A DNA stretch of 15,981 nucleotides from Cyanothece sp. UBA12306 (GTDB taxonomy: Bacteria; Cyanobacteriota; Cyanobacteriia; Cyanobacteriales; Microcystaceae). Made by a program: the position numbers and the translations under genes. The notes under the pieces were generated by a model, which saw only the letters and a program-made list of their open reading frames with translations, searched no databases and was not told where the DNA came from. The stretch spans positions 1 to 15,981 of the forward strand of contig DLXW01000331.1 of NCBI GenBank assembly GCA_003448685.1, given 5' to 3'. This document shows positions 8,650 to 15,779 of this stretch, in pieces. Numbering within the stretch: position 1 is the first letter of the stretch; each line of letters opens with the position of its first letter.

Positions 8650-11600
8650 TTACTTTGCTTCCATCCAATTTTTACCTGAATAAATCTCAACCACTAAAGG
8701 AACTGTTAGCTTAACAGCATTTTCCATCGTTTCTTTGATTTTAATTTGCAATTCTTCCCATTCATCTGGAGGAACTTCAAATACTAATTCATCATGAACT
8801 TGTAAAAGTAATTTCGCTTGATAATTTCTTAAAATTTCTTGTATTTTAATCATAGCAACTTTAATAATATCGGCGCTTGAACCTTGAATTGGTGCATTGG
8901 CAGCAGCACGTAACAATTGAGCATCAACATAATTTAGATTTAATTGGTCTAATTTGATGCTTTTTGGCTCACTACCTTGAAGTTTATTTAAACTATCAGT
9001 AATAAAATTAAAATAGCGTCTTCTGCCTAAAATAGTAGTAACAAAACCATTAGAAATTGCTTCTTGCTTCATCCTTTCTAAATATTCAAATACTAGAGCA
9101 TATTTTTGACGATACTTATTAATAAATGCTTTTCCTTCTGCTGTAGTTACCCCTGCTTCTCTAGCAAATCTTTGAGCACCCATGCCATAAATTACCCCAA
9201 AGTTAATTGTTTTGCCTAAATTTCTTGCCTCTGAGGTGATATTTTCTTGGTCAAATAATAATTTTGCAGTCACAGTATGAACGTCTTGATTATTACGATA
9301 TGCTTCTAATAATACTGGTTCTTGACTTAAATGTGCTAATATTCTTAACTCAATTTGGGAATAATCTGCCGAGACTAATAACCAATTTTCTTGGGGTATA
9401 AAAGCTTGACGAATTTTACGGGAAAATTCAGTTCTAATGGGAATATTTTGGAGATTAGGATTAGAAGAAGATAGTCTTCCTGTGGTGGTTACTGTTTGAT
9501 TAAAATTAGTATGAACCCGTTGAGTATCAGTACGAACTAAAGCAGGTAAAGCATCGACATAGGTTGATTTTAATTTTGATAGGGTTCGATATTCTAAAAT
9601 ATGATCAATAATAGGATGATCTCCTTGCAACTTTTCTAAAGTAGCGTGATCGGTAGAATATCCTGTTTTAGTTTTACGGGATTTTTTGCGATTCAATTCG
9701 AGTTTTTCAAATAAAATTTCTCCAAGTTGTTTTGGAGAACTTAAATTAAATTTTTCTCCCGCAGCTTGATATGCTTGTTGTTCAATAACTTGTAAATCTT
9801 CCTCTAACTTTTCAGATAATTTTTTTAAATAATCTGTATCAATGCGAACCCCTCTATCTTCCATTTCTGCTAAAACCACTTCTAAAGGTTGTTCAACTTC
9901 TAGAAGTAGTTTTTTCAAGGTTGCAATTGGTTGTAATTTCTCCTTTAATTTGGCGACTAATAAAAAAGTAGCATAAGCATCTATTCCGCAGTAATTAGCA
10001 ACAGTATTAATATCTAAATTAGCAATAGTTTGACTTTTAGGGATGCCTAAGTCTTTATATTCTTGAGAACTAATTCTGGGCCGAGGATAGCTATTTACAA
10101 TAAATGGGACGAATTGGCTAAGTTTGTTCTTAAGAAGAAGACATATAGTAAACATTACTATTGGCTGATCAATTCCTAATACATAAAGATCACATAAAGC
10201 AGTCAGCTTATGACTCATTTCAGGATGCAAAACATAACTAGCTAACATGGTATCAAAAACCACTCCACTTAAATTAATTCCCTGATGATGTAAAACTAAA
10301 CGATCAAATTTTGTATTCTGGAATGCTTTGGGATATTGATCGCTTTCTAAAATAGGTCTTAAAGCATCTAAAACCATTTCTTTTTTAAGTTGTTTTCCTT
10401 CCAAATGTCCCAGAGGAATATAAGCAATATCTGTCGGTTTCTCCCCCCAACAACAACCAATTCCCACTAACTCAGCATCCCTTGGTTCTAGGGATGTTGT
10501 TTCCGTATCCCAAGCAACCGGATCTTGAGGATCTATATGTTCTTTCAATCTCTTGATTAACTTATTTAATTCTCCTATATCAGTAATAATTTCAGGATTT
10601 ATTACCGAGGCTTTATCAATATTTTTTCTGGCCGTTTTTTGAGGATTTTGTTCTAAATTTTGAGTAGCAAATAAAGAAAGTTGACGAGGTTGATTACTAT
10701 TATTATTGTTATTATCAATTACTTGCTCAATTATATCTGTAGCTTCCCCTCCTAACTTCTCTTGTAATTGATTGATTTGTTTTAAAAACTTATTAAGTTC
10801 TAATTTTTCTAAAATAGGTTGTATTAAAGATAGATTAAATCCTTGTAGCTTGCACTTTTGTAAATCAGTATTAAGAGGAATATCAACCACAATTTTAGCT
10901 AAATATTGAGAATGTTCCGCCTCTTTTTCCCCTTGCTTTAATTTTTTTTGGTTTGCTCCTTTAATTTGCTCTAAATTTTGATAAACATTTTCTAAAGTAC
11001 CATACTCCCTTAATAATTTAACTGCGGTTTTTTCTCCAATTCCCCTTACTCCTGGAATGCTATCAGATTTATCACCACACAAGGCTTTATAATCAATCAC
11101 TTGATCTGGTTTAATGCCTAATTTTTCTTCCACTGCTTCAGAATTAAATTCTGTATAACCTTCAGAAGATGAACTTTTTATGGCATTTCTTTCTAAATAT
11201 AAAACACTAATATTTTTAGGATCATCAACCAATTGAAAAAGATCGCGATCGCCGCTCACAATTTTTACTCGATATCCTGCTTCACTACTTTGCTTAGCTA
11301 AAGTTCCTAACACATCATCAGCTTCATAACCTGGATAGGTAATAATCTGTAAATTCAAAGCAGCTAATAATTCTTGAAGGTTAGCAATATCCTGTACAAA
11401 ATCTTCAGGAGTTTCTTGACGATCAGCTTTATAATTCACATCAGCTTCGTGGCGAAATGTTGGTTCACTGCGATCAAAAGCAATAGCTAGATATTGGGGT
11501 TTTTGAGATTCAATGACTTGAATTAAAGAATTAAGAAACCCAAAACAAACGCTGGTGGGAATTCCTGTTGAAGTGCGCAAAGGACCTTTTCTTGCTTTAG

Positions 11601-11679
11601 CAAAAGCATAATAAGAACGAAAGGCTAGGGAATGACCATCAATTAAGATTAAAAGCGGTATATTTTGTTGAGACTGCAT
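8650..11679 (-). CDS. polA: DNA polymerase I with 5' nuclease, proofreading and polymerase domains
   Basis: PolA fills gaps and removes primers in replication and repair. The 1009-residue protein has all three domains with catalytic residues present. The 5' nuclease (about 7-300) shows Asp14, Asp69, Glu119/Asp121/Asp122, Asp144/Asp146 and Asp203/Asp206. The 3'-5' exonuclease (about 385-585) keeps a DEDDy set: Asp391, Glu393, Asp459, Tyr563 and Asp567. The polymerase has DYSQIELR (772-779), the O-helix RNLGKTINFGVIYG (819-832, Phe827) and HDE (962-964). An asparagine-rich linker (323-327) joins the nuclease domains. Residues 504-536 are an extra hydrophobic stretch between Exo II and Exo III that the family normally lacks. 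It is encoded by a 99-bp insertion flanked by 5-bp repeats. The ATG has no clear Shine-Dalgarno. Proofreading may be altered but is not obviously lost. Confidence 0.96.
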   Translation of the reverse strand: MQSQQNIPLLILIDGHSLAFRSYYAFAKARKGPLRTSTGIPTSVCFGFLNSLIQVIESQKPQYLAIAFDRSEPTFRHEADVNYKADRQETPEDFVQDIANLQELLAALNLQIITYPGYEADDVLGTLAKQSSEAGYRVKIVSGDRDLFQLVDDPKNISVLYLERNAIKSSSSEGYTEFNSEAVEEKLGIKPDQVIDYKALCGDKSDSIPGVRGIGEKTAVKLLREYGTLENVYQNLEQIKGANQKKLKQGEKEAEHSQYLAKIVVDIPLNTDLQKCKLQGFNLSLIQPILEKLELNKFLKQINQLQEKLGGEATDIIEQVIDNNNNNSNQPRQLSLFATQNLEQNPQKTARKNIDKASVINPEIITDIGELNKLIKRLKEHIDPQDPVAWDTETTSLEPRDAELVGIGCCWGEKPTDIAYIPLGHLEGKQLKKEMVLDALRPILESDQYPKAFQNTKFDRLVLHHQGINLSGVVFDTMLASYVLHPEMSHKLTALCDLYVLGIDQPIVMFTICLLLKNKLSQFVPFIVNSYPRPRISSQEYKDLGIPKSQTIANLDINTVANYCGIDAYATFLLVAKLKEKLQPIATLKKLLLEVEQPLEVVLAEMEDRGVRIDTDYLKKLSEKLEEDLQVIEQQAYQAAGEKFNLSSPKQLGEILFEKLELNRKKSRKTKTGYSTDHATLEKLQGDHPIIDHILEYRTLSKLKSTYVDALPALVRTDTQRVHTNFNQTVTTTGRLSSSNPNLQNIPIRTEFSRKIRQAFIPQENWLLVSADYSQIELRILAHLSQEPVLLEAYRNNQDVHTVTAKLLFDQENITSEARNLGKTINFGVIYGMGAQRFAREAGVTTAEGKAFINKYRQKYALVFEYLERMKQEAISNGFVTTILGRRRYFNFITDSLNKLQGSEPKSIKLDQLNLNYVDAQLLRAAANAPIQGSSADIIKVAMIKIQEILRNYQAKLLLQVHDELVFEVPPDEWEELQIKIKETMENAVKLTVPLVVEIYSGKNWMEAK
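10072..10175 (-). mobile_element. In-frame ~94-bp insertion in polA flanked by 5-bp direct repeats (MITE-like)
   Basis: AATTC occurs at 10072-10076 and again at 10171-10175 on the plus strand, exactly 99 bp apart, so 94 bp plus one repeat copy behave as an in-frame insert of 33 codons (PolA residues 504-536). Deleting one copy and the 94 bp turns LGID...RISSQEYKDL into LGISSQEYKDL. This restores the short four-residue spacing that polymerase I proteins show between the LGI strand and the YKDL helix. The insert carries small palindromes (ATAGTAA/TTACTAT, TTCTTAAGAA, ATTTA/TAAAT) and an internal direct repeat ATTGGCT (10113-10119 and 10160-10166). Its ends show only weak inverted similarity. 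No transposase is encoded, and the family is not recognised. Confidence 0.5.
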
Positions 11680-11837
11680 AGGTTCACGATGTAGATACTT
11701 TGTTTGAGAAATATTCCTTTGTTTAAATTTAATCAGCTAGAATTGTGTGTTATTTAGATTTCATCAGCTCCTAACTTCACATCTACCTTACAATAGTTGA
11801 TAATATCAGGGTAAATAAACCCAAATTATAGGAGCTA
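11680..11837. promoter_or_regulatory. Divergent promoter region between polA and murT
   Basis: This AT-rich 158-bp spacer drives polA leftward and murT rightward. For murT, a weak pair TTACAA (11788-11793) and TAAATA (11812-11817) with 18-bp spacing is possible. AGGAG at 11830-11834 is the ribosome binding site, only 3 nt from the ATG. No convincing polA promoter or operator is visible. Confidence 0.35.
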
Positions 11838-13184
11838 ATGAATCTAGTTGATCGCATTCGTTTAGGTTTAGCTGTCGCTGTGGCTAAAACGGTTACTAAT
11901 GGCGTTAGGTTGCTAAATTTAGGGGCAGCTAGTGTTCTCCCTGGAGCTATTGCTCGTCGTTTTCATCCCAAACTTTTATCCCTGCTGTGTGAACAAGTTA
12001 GAGAAGGTGTAATTCTTGTGGTCGGAACCAATGGCAAAACCACCACATCTCTTCTATTACGCACAATTTTAGCAGATAAGGGCTGGAAAATTGCCCATAA
12101 TGATACTGGGGCTAATTTAATCAATGGTCTAATTACTGCATTATTAAATAACACCAATTTAGTTGGACAATTAACCGCTGATTGTGCCATTTTAGAAGTA
12201 GATGAAAATATCTTACCCCTACTACTCAAAGAATGCCAACCTCGCATCATTTTAGGGTTAAATTTATTTCGAGATCAACTCGATCGCTATGGAGAAGTAG
12301 ATATTATTAGTCAACGCTGGAAAAAAGCCATAGCACCTCTTGCTCCTGATACTATTATTGTACTTAATGCTGATGATCCTACCCTTTCCTATTTAGGACA
12401 GCAGTTATCTCAACAAGTTCGCTATTTTGGCTTAAATGAACCTGAGTTATATCTAGAAGAAATACCCCACGCGGTGGACTCTATTTATTGTCCCCGTTGT
12501 GGACATATCCTTGAATATCAGGGTGTTTATCTCTCTCATTTAGGGGATTTTAATTGTCCTAGTTGTCGATTTACTAAAAGTAAAACTGCATTTTCTAGCA
12601 AAGTTTGGCCACAAATATTAATTGGCGTTTATAACAAATATAATACCCTAGCTGCGGGTTTAGTAGCCCAAGAATTAGGGATTGAAGAACTCGATATTTT
12701 TGATACAGTTAAAAATTTCCGAGCAGCTTTTGGCAGAGCAGAAGAATTAACCCTTAATGGTAAACATATTCGTATTTTACTTTCCAAAAATCCTGTCGGA
12801 ATGAACGAAACAATTCGTGCTGTTAATGATCTTCAAGCGGCCGGAAAAGCATCAACTACTTTATTAGTTTTAAACGACCGCATTCCTGATGGTACTGATG
12901 TCTCTTGGATTTGGGATGTAGATACAGAAAAATTAGTTCGCTTAGGAGGTACTTTAATTGTTAGTGGCGATCGCGTTTATGACATGGCTTTAAGATTAAA
13001 CTATAGCCAAGAAACCCTCAATAATCAGCAAAATCCTCTCAAATTATTAGTCCAAGAAAACCTATCAGAAGCTATTAAAATTGCCTTAGAGCTAACTCCC
13101 AATGATCAAACCCTAAACATCATCCCTACCTACTCTGCTATGCTAGAAGTTAGAGGTATTTTGACTGGTCGTCAGATTCTATAA
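11838..13184 (+). CDS. murT: Mur ligase family protein, MurT subunit type (lipid II isoglutaminyl synthase)
   Basis: MurT, together with the glutamine amidotransferase GatD, amidates the D-glutamate of lipid II. It is a cytoplasmic ATP-dependent enzyme. The 448-residue protein is of normal family length. It has a Mur-ligase central domain with the P-loop GTNGKTTT (63-70), DTGANLINGL (89-98) and NLFRDQLDRYGE (142-153). The diagnostic four-cysteine zinc ribbon is inserted at Cys218, Cys221, Cys240 and Cys243. The C-terminal DUF1727/MurT domain includes DGTDVSWIWD (351-360), the segment known to be needed for the GatD partnership. AGGAG lies 3 nt before the ATG. No gatD follows: the next 489 bp hold no convincing gene, and the next gene is on the other strand. 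The partner must therefore be elsewhere if it exists. Confidence 0.9.
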   Translation: MNLVDRIRLGLAVAVAKTVTNGVRLLNLGAASVLPGAIARRFHPKLLSLLCEQVREGVILVVGTNGKTTTSLLLRTILADKGWKIAHNDTGANLINGLITALLNNTNLVGQLTADCAILEVDENILPLLLKECQPRIILGLNLFRDQLDRYGEVDIISQRWKKAIAPLAPDTIIVLNADDPTLSYLGQQLSQQVRYFGLNEPELYLEEIPHAVDSIYCPRCGHILEYQGVYLSHLGDFNCPSCRFTKSKTAFSSKVWPQILIGVYNKYNTLAAGLVAQELGIEELDIFDTVKNFRAAFGRAEELTLNGKHIRILLSKNPVGMNETIRAVNDLQAAGKASTTLLVLNDRIPDGTDVSWIWDVDTEKLVRLGGTLIVSGDRVYDMALRLNYSQETLNNQQNPLKLLVQENLSEAIKIALELTPNDQTLNIIPTYSAMLEVRGILTGRQIL

Positions 13185-13204
13185 GTATTGCTTACAAATA
13201 AGTT

Positions 13205-13260
13205 AATCTTATGAAATCAGCTTTCAATTATCGAATAAAAAAAACTGAAAGCTTAAGATT
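13205..13260. repeat. Imperfect inverted repeat downstream of murT
   Basis: AATCTTA (13205-13211) and AGCTTTCA (13219-13226), separated by a 7-nt bulge, together pair with the continuous arm TGAAAGCTTAAGATT (13246-13260). The loop of about 19 nt contains an A-tract. The structure sits about 20 bp after the murT stop, so it may act as a terminator, although only a distant T-tract (TTTATTTTTT, near 13273) follows. Confidence 0.5.
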
Positions 13261-13456
13261 TGACAAAATTAAGATTTATTTTTTGGTGTTCTTTCAACCT
13301 ATTGACAAGGTTTATGGGGTTTTGTATCATTACTATACAAGTGCTATATTGGGCTTCTACTTATTTTTTTTAGGTATAGTCGCGCGAAACCCTAGCAAAG
13401 TCGTTGCTAAACTCCTAAAATTTTTAACTTCTCAAAAAATAAAATTAATAGGGGAC

Positions 13457-13502
13457 AACTTTTTTTGTCTAGTACATAAGTTTTAATGTTGACAAAAAAG
13501 TT
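13457..13502. repeat. Inverted repeat AACTTTTTTTGTC / GACAAAAAAGTT
   Basis: The arm at 13457-13469 is the reverse complement of 13491-13502, with one extra T. About 21 AT-rich bases separate the arms. It could form a weak hairpin in either strand. The T-tract lies inside the stem rather than after it, so it is not a standard terminator. Confidence 0.55.
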
Positions 13503-13573
13503 AACTTGTGCTTTGGCAAAACTCCAGCATCAAAATAAATTGATAACCTCATCATAATTTATTCTTTAACCAT

Positions 13574-13623
13574 TGTGGAAAACAGGAGAAAAAGTGTGGA
13601 AAATTAGCGTCATCTGTGGAAAA
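13574..13623 (-). other. Cluster of three DnaA-box-like sites (possible replication-origin element)
   Basis: The 9-mer TGTGGAAAA occurs at 13574-13582, 13595-13603 and 13615-13623. Its complement TTTTCCACA is the DnaA box known from cyanobacterial origins such as that of Synechococcus elongatus. All three are identical, in the same orientation, and spaced 21 and 20 bp apart, about two helical turns. A strongly AT-rich stretch lies just to the left and could serve as an unwinding element. I saw no other exact copy in the window. Neither dnaA nor dnaN is present, and three boxes are fewer than in well-studied cyanobacterial origins. A DnaA-binding or titration site is an alternative. Confidence 0.55.
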
Positions 13624-13639
13624 ACCTACGCAGTATTGC

Positions 13640-13657
13640 CACACCTCCCACACCTCC
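13640..13657. repeat. 9-bp tandem repeat CACACCTCC x2
   Basis: Two perfect adjacent copies of CACACCTCC lie between the DnaA-box cluster and the end of the CDF gene. This GC-richer patch stands out from its AT-rich surroundings. The function is unknown. Confidence 0.6.
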
Positions 13658-13673
13658 GGTCACCCCGTGAGGT

Positions 13674-14597
13674 TCAAGAGTCACTATTGCCAAAACTAAT
13701 CTCTTCAGACTGATAACCCCAAGGTTCAACATGAATTAATACCCGCACAGGACTAAAACGTTCTGTCAATTTCGATTCTATTGCTTCAGTAATTTGATGG
13801 GCTATTTCCACATCTAGAGTATCAACCACTATGTGCATTTCAATAAATATCTGTCTGCCGAGAAGTCCACGCGAAGCAATACTATGGCAATTGATCACTC
13901 CAGGAACTCCCATCACAATCTGATGTACAGCTTCAGGAGCAACAGCCATTTCATCGACTAACCAGGGTAAATTAGAGCGTAATACTTGTAAACCACTGCC
14001 AAAGACCAAAAAAGCTACTGGAAAAGCTAGAATAACATCTAGCCATTGTAATTGAGCAATATTAAGGCCTTTTCCTAACCAAATGCCTACTAATCCCCCT
14101 AATACCGTTATCGTTACCCAAATATCACTCATAGTATGATAGGCATCAGCAATTAGAATAGGACTTTTGAGTTGCTGACCAATATGACGCTCATAAAAAG
14201 CGACAAAAATATTGACCCCGAGAACAAGCATTAACAGCCATAATTGTTCTCCAGAAACTATTACTTCTGAGCCACCATGCCAAATTCTGTGTATAGCACC
14301 TTGGAAAATTTCAAAACAGGCGATCGCCAAAAAAGCAGCAATTCCCAAAGCAGCTACCCCCTCATATTTCTGATGACCATAGGGATGATGATGATCGGGT
14401 TGTGGGGAAGCCAAACGATTAGCAATTAACCCCAAAACATTATTAGCACTATCGGTAACACTATGGAGAGCATCTGCTTGTAAACTCAAAGAACCAGTTA
14501 GAACTCCCACAATAGCCTTGAGACCCATCACAAATAGATTGAGCAATAGGGTAATAATTAAGACTTGACGAACCTGAGAACGGTTATCTTGTACCAC
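13674..14597 (-). CDS. Cation diffusion facilitator (CDF) family metal transporter
   Basis: This is a cytoplasmic-membrane antiporter that exports divalent metal (Zn, Fe or similar) in exchange for protons. The 307-residue protein has the six-helix CDF membrane domain and a C-terminal cytoplasmic metal-binding domain (about 212-292). The transport site is visible as His45-xxx-Asp49 in helix 2 (ADALHSVTD) and His154-xxx-Asp158 in helix 5 (ADAYHTMSD), the pattern of zinc/cadmium-type CDFs. The conserved loop DHHHPYGHQKYE is at 68-79. The C-terminal domain keeps His238, His255 and His289. The start is GTG at 14597; the next in-frame ATG (residue 24) would cut into helix 1, and no strong Shine-Dalgarno is seen. 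A Zur/Fur-box-like palindrome lies about 100 bp upstream. Substrate is inferred, with zinc favoured. Confidence 0.9.
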   Translation of the reverse strand: MVQDNRSQVRQVLIITLLLNLFVMGLKAIVGVLTGSLSLQADALHSVTDSANNVLGLIANRLASPQPDHHHPYGHQKYEGVAALGIAAFLAIACFEIFQGAIHRIWHGGSEVIVSGEQLWLLMLVLGVNIFVAFYERHIGQQLKSPILIADAYHTMSDIWVTITVLGGLVGIWLGKGLNIAQLQWLDVILAFPVAFLVFGSGLQVLRSNLPWLVDEMAVAPEAVHQIVMGVPGVINCHSIASRGLLGRQIFIEMHIVVDTLDVEIAHQITEAIESKLTERFSPVRVLIHVEPWGYQSEEISFGNSDS

Positions 14598-14766
14598 AAG
14601 CTTTGCAAAGGAATTGTTACCTTGATTTTAGATTTTCCATGGCTTTTGAGACAAGGTTCACGGATGGAGAATGCAAAAAGATGATGATTAAATCTCGACT
14701 GTTTATCATTATCATAAGGATCTGATCTATTCTAACCACCTTGGCGGTTACTATAATTGTGTCTAC
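14598..14766. other. Spacer between the MBL-fold gene and the CDF gene
   Basis: Both flanking genes are on the minus strand. Just after the MBL-fold stop, a small hairpin (AACCGC/GTGGTT with a CAAG loop on the minus strand, near 14738-14753) could be a weak terminator, but no T-run follows. The palindrome-like site at 14700-14714 is listed separately. A clear promoter for the CDF gene is not visible. Confidence 0.3.
14700..14714. promoter_or_regulatory. Zur/Fur-box-like palindrome upstream of the CDF gene
   Basis: TGTTTATCATTATCA matches the cyanobacterial Zur consensus TGATAATNATTATCA at 12 of 14 defined positions; the two mismatches are in the left half. Fur sites share the same core. The site is about 100 bp upstream of the GTG start, so it could act only if the promoter lies near it. 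The match was made by eye. Confidence 0.35.
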
Positions 14767-15684
14767 CTACTTATTTTGAGAAACACTTTGATAAATAATA
14801 GTTTGAAATTTTTCTGGAGAGAGGAAACCTTGACCCCATTTTTGATCGAATTCTGCGGTAGGATTGGATTTTAGAAATGTCTCTAAGCTTGCGCCATCAG
14901 CGATCGCTTGTTTGGTTTTTGCTTGAACAGCTATCAACATATCACGGTATTCGATCAATTCTTGACGATTAGATAAAGCTCCATGTCCTGGTATAATTAA
15001 GGTGTCTTGATCGGTAATTGCTAGGATTTTATTCACGCCATCAATCATCCCCGAAAGAGAACCTCCATGGGATGTATCAATGAAAGGGTAGAATCCATTA
15101 AAAAACAAGTCCCCTGTGTGTATAACATTAGCTTTTTCCCAATGTAATATAGTATCGCCATCTGTATGACCATTGGGGGTAGGATTAATCGCTTTGAGGG
15201 TATCCCCATTAAGATGAAATGTCACTCCATTGGCGAAAGTAATAATAGGAAGTGCTGCATCAGGAGAGGCTGGTATTTTGCGGTTAAATGCTTCCATAAA
15301 ATTATCTACACTCATCCGCTTACGAACATTATCATGAGCTAAAATAACCACTCCATCTGAGCCAAGATTTTCATTACCACCGGTATGATCAAAATGCCAA
15401 TGGGTATTAATTAAAAATCTAATTGGTTGTTGACTTAATTTAGCGATCGCTGCTTTAATTTTACCTGTTAAAGGGGCAAATTGATCATCGATCATAATCA
15501 CCCCATCTTCTCCGATAAAGACTCCAATATTTCCCCCTTCTCCCTCTAACATATAGATTTGTTCACGAACTGGAATAGTCTTGATTTTAACTTGACTAAA
15601 ATCTCGCGCTTGTGCTAACAAAGGAACATTGATCAAGATAGACATAGCTGTGGCTATCATTACTGTGCTAATACGAGCAAGCAT
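14767..15684 (-). CDS. Exported metallo-beta-lactamase-fold hydrolase
   Basis: This is a probable periplasmic zinc hydrolase of unknown substrate. From the ATG at 15684 the protein has 305 residues. That ATG is preferred over an upstream in-frame TTG because GGAG (15697-15694) lies 9 nt before it and the signal peptide then starts cleanly. Residues 1-26 form a signal peptide ending in AQA. The metal site is complete: THWHFDH gives His95, His97, Asp99 and His100. His173 (NGHTDGD), Asp192 (HTGDLFF) and His234 (PGHG) follow. The family includes SoxH/quinoprotein-relay-like enzymes as well as true beta-lactamases. I see no basis for calling it an antibiotic-resistance enzyme. The C-terminus is helical and ends in QSVSQNK. 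The next gene upstream is the sirtuin fragment, also on the minus strand, with a 95-bp gap that could hold a promoter. Confidence 0.88.
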   Translation of the reverse strand: MLARISTVMIATAMSILINVPLLAQARDFSQVKIKTIPVREQIYMLEGEGGNIGVFIGEDGVIMIDDQFAPLTGKIKAAIAKLSQQPIRFLINTHWHFDHTGGNENLGSDGVVILAHDNVRKRMSVDNFMEAFNRKIPASPDAALPIITFANGVTFHLNGDTLKAINPTPNGHTDGDTILHWEKANVIHTGDLFFNGFYPFIDTSHGGSLSGMIDGVNKILAITDQDTLIIPGHGALSNRQELIEYRDMLIAVQAKTKQAIADGASLETFLKSNPTAEFDQKWGQGFLSPEKFQTIIYQSVSQNK

Positions 15685-15779
15685 CAATATTATCTCCAAA
15701 AAAACTTTTACAGTCTAACCTACATTATTTATCAATTGCCAATTCGAGTATTTTCCAGAATCTTTATGGATAATGCAGG

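Larger units (their letters stand above)
13185..13673. other. Gene-poor AT-rich spacer with inverted repeats and DnaA-box-like sites
   Basis: This 489-bp region lies between the convergent ends of murT and the CDF gene. It contains, in order, an imperfect long inverted repeat (13205-13260), a small stem TAGCAA/TTGCTA (13393-13409), a second inverted repeat (13457-13502), a very AT-rich stretch, three TGTGGAAAA sites (13574-13623) and a 9-bp tandem repeat CACACCTCC (13640-13657). A small TCAC/GTGA stem (13660-13670) follows next to the CDF stop. A 91-codon frame at 13211-13486 has no ribosome binding site, starts inside the inverted repeat and looks non-coding. The combination resembles a replication-origin or DnaA-binding region. 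Confidence 0.6.

Noticed and set aside
10697..10717. ATT-rich microsatellite in polA as a possible phase-variable tract
   Set aside because: The trinucleotide repeat is interrupted and encodes asparagines in an interdomain linker. Length changes would stay in frame, so on/off switching is not expected.
11963..12250. A 95-codon minus-strand frame inside murT
   Set aside because: It is antisense to the conserved P-loop region of MurT and has no recognisable domain or start signal.
13211..13486. A 91-codon open frame downstream of murT
   Set aside because: It has no ribosome binding site, starts within an inverted repeat, and encodes a low-complexity F/K/I/L-rich peptide as expected from AT-rich non-coding DNA.
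14767..15684. A beta-lactam resistance gene
   Set aside because: The metal site shows only the general metallo-beta-lactamase fold. The family is large, and nothing in the sequence or context points to antibiotic hydrolysis.
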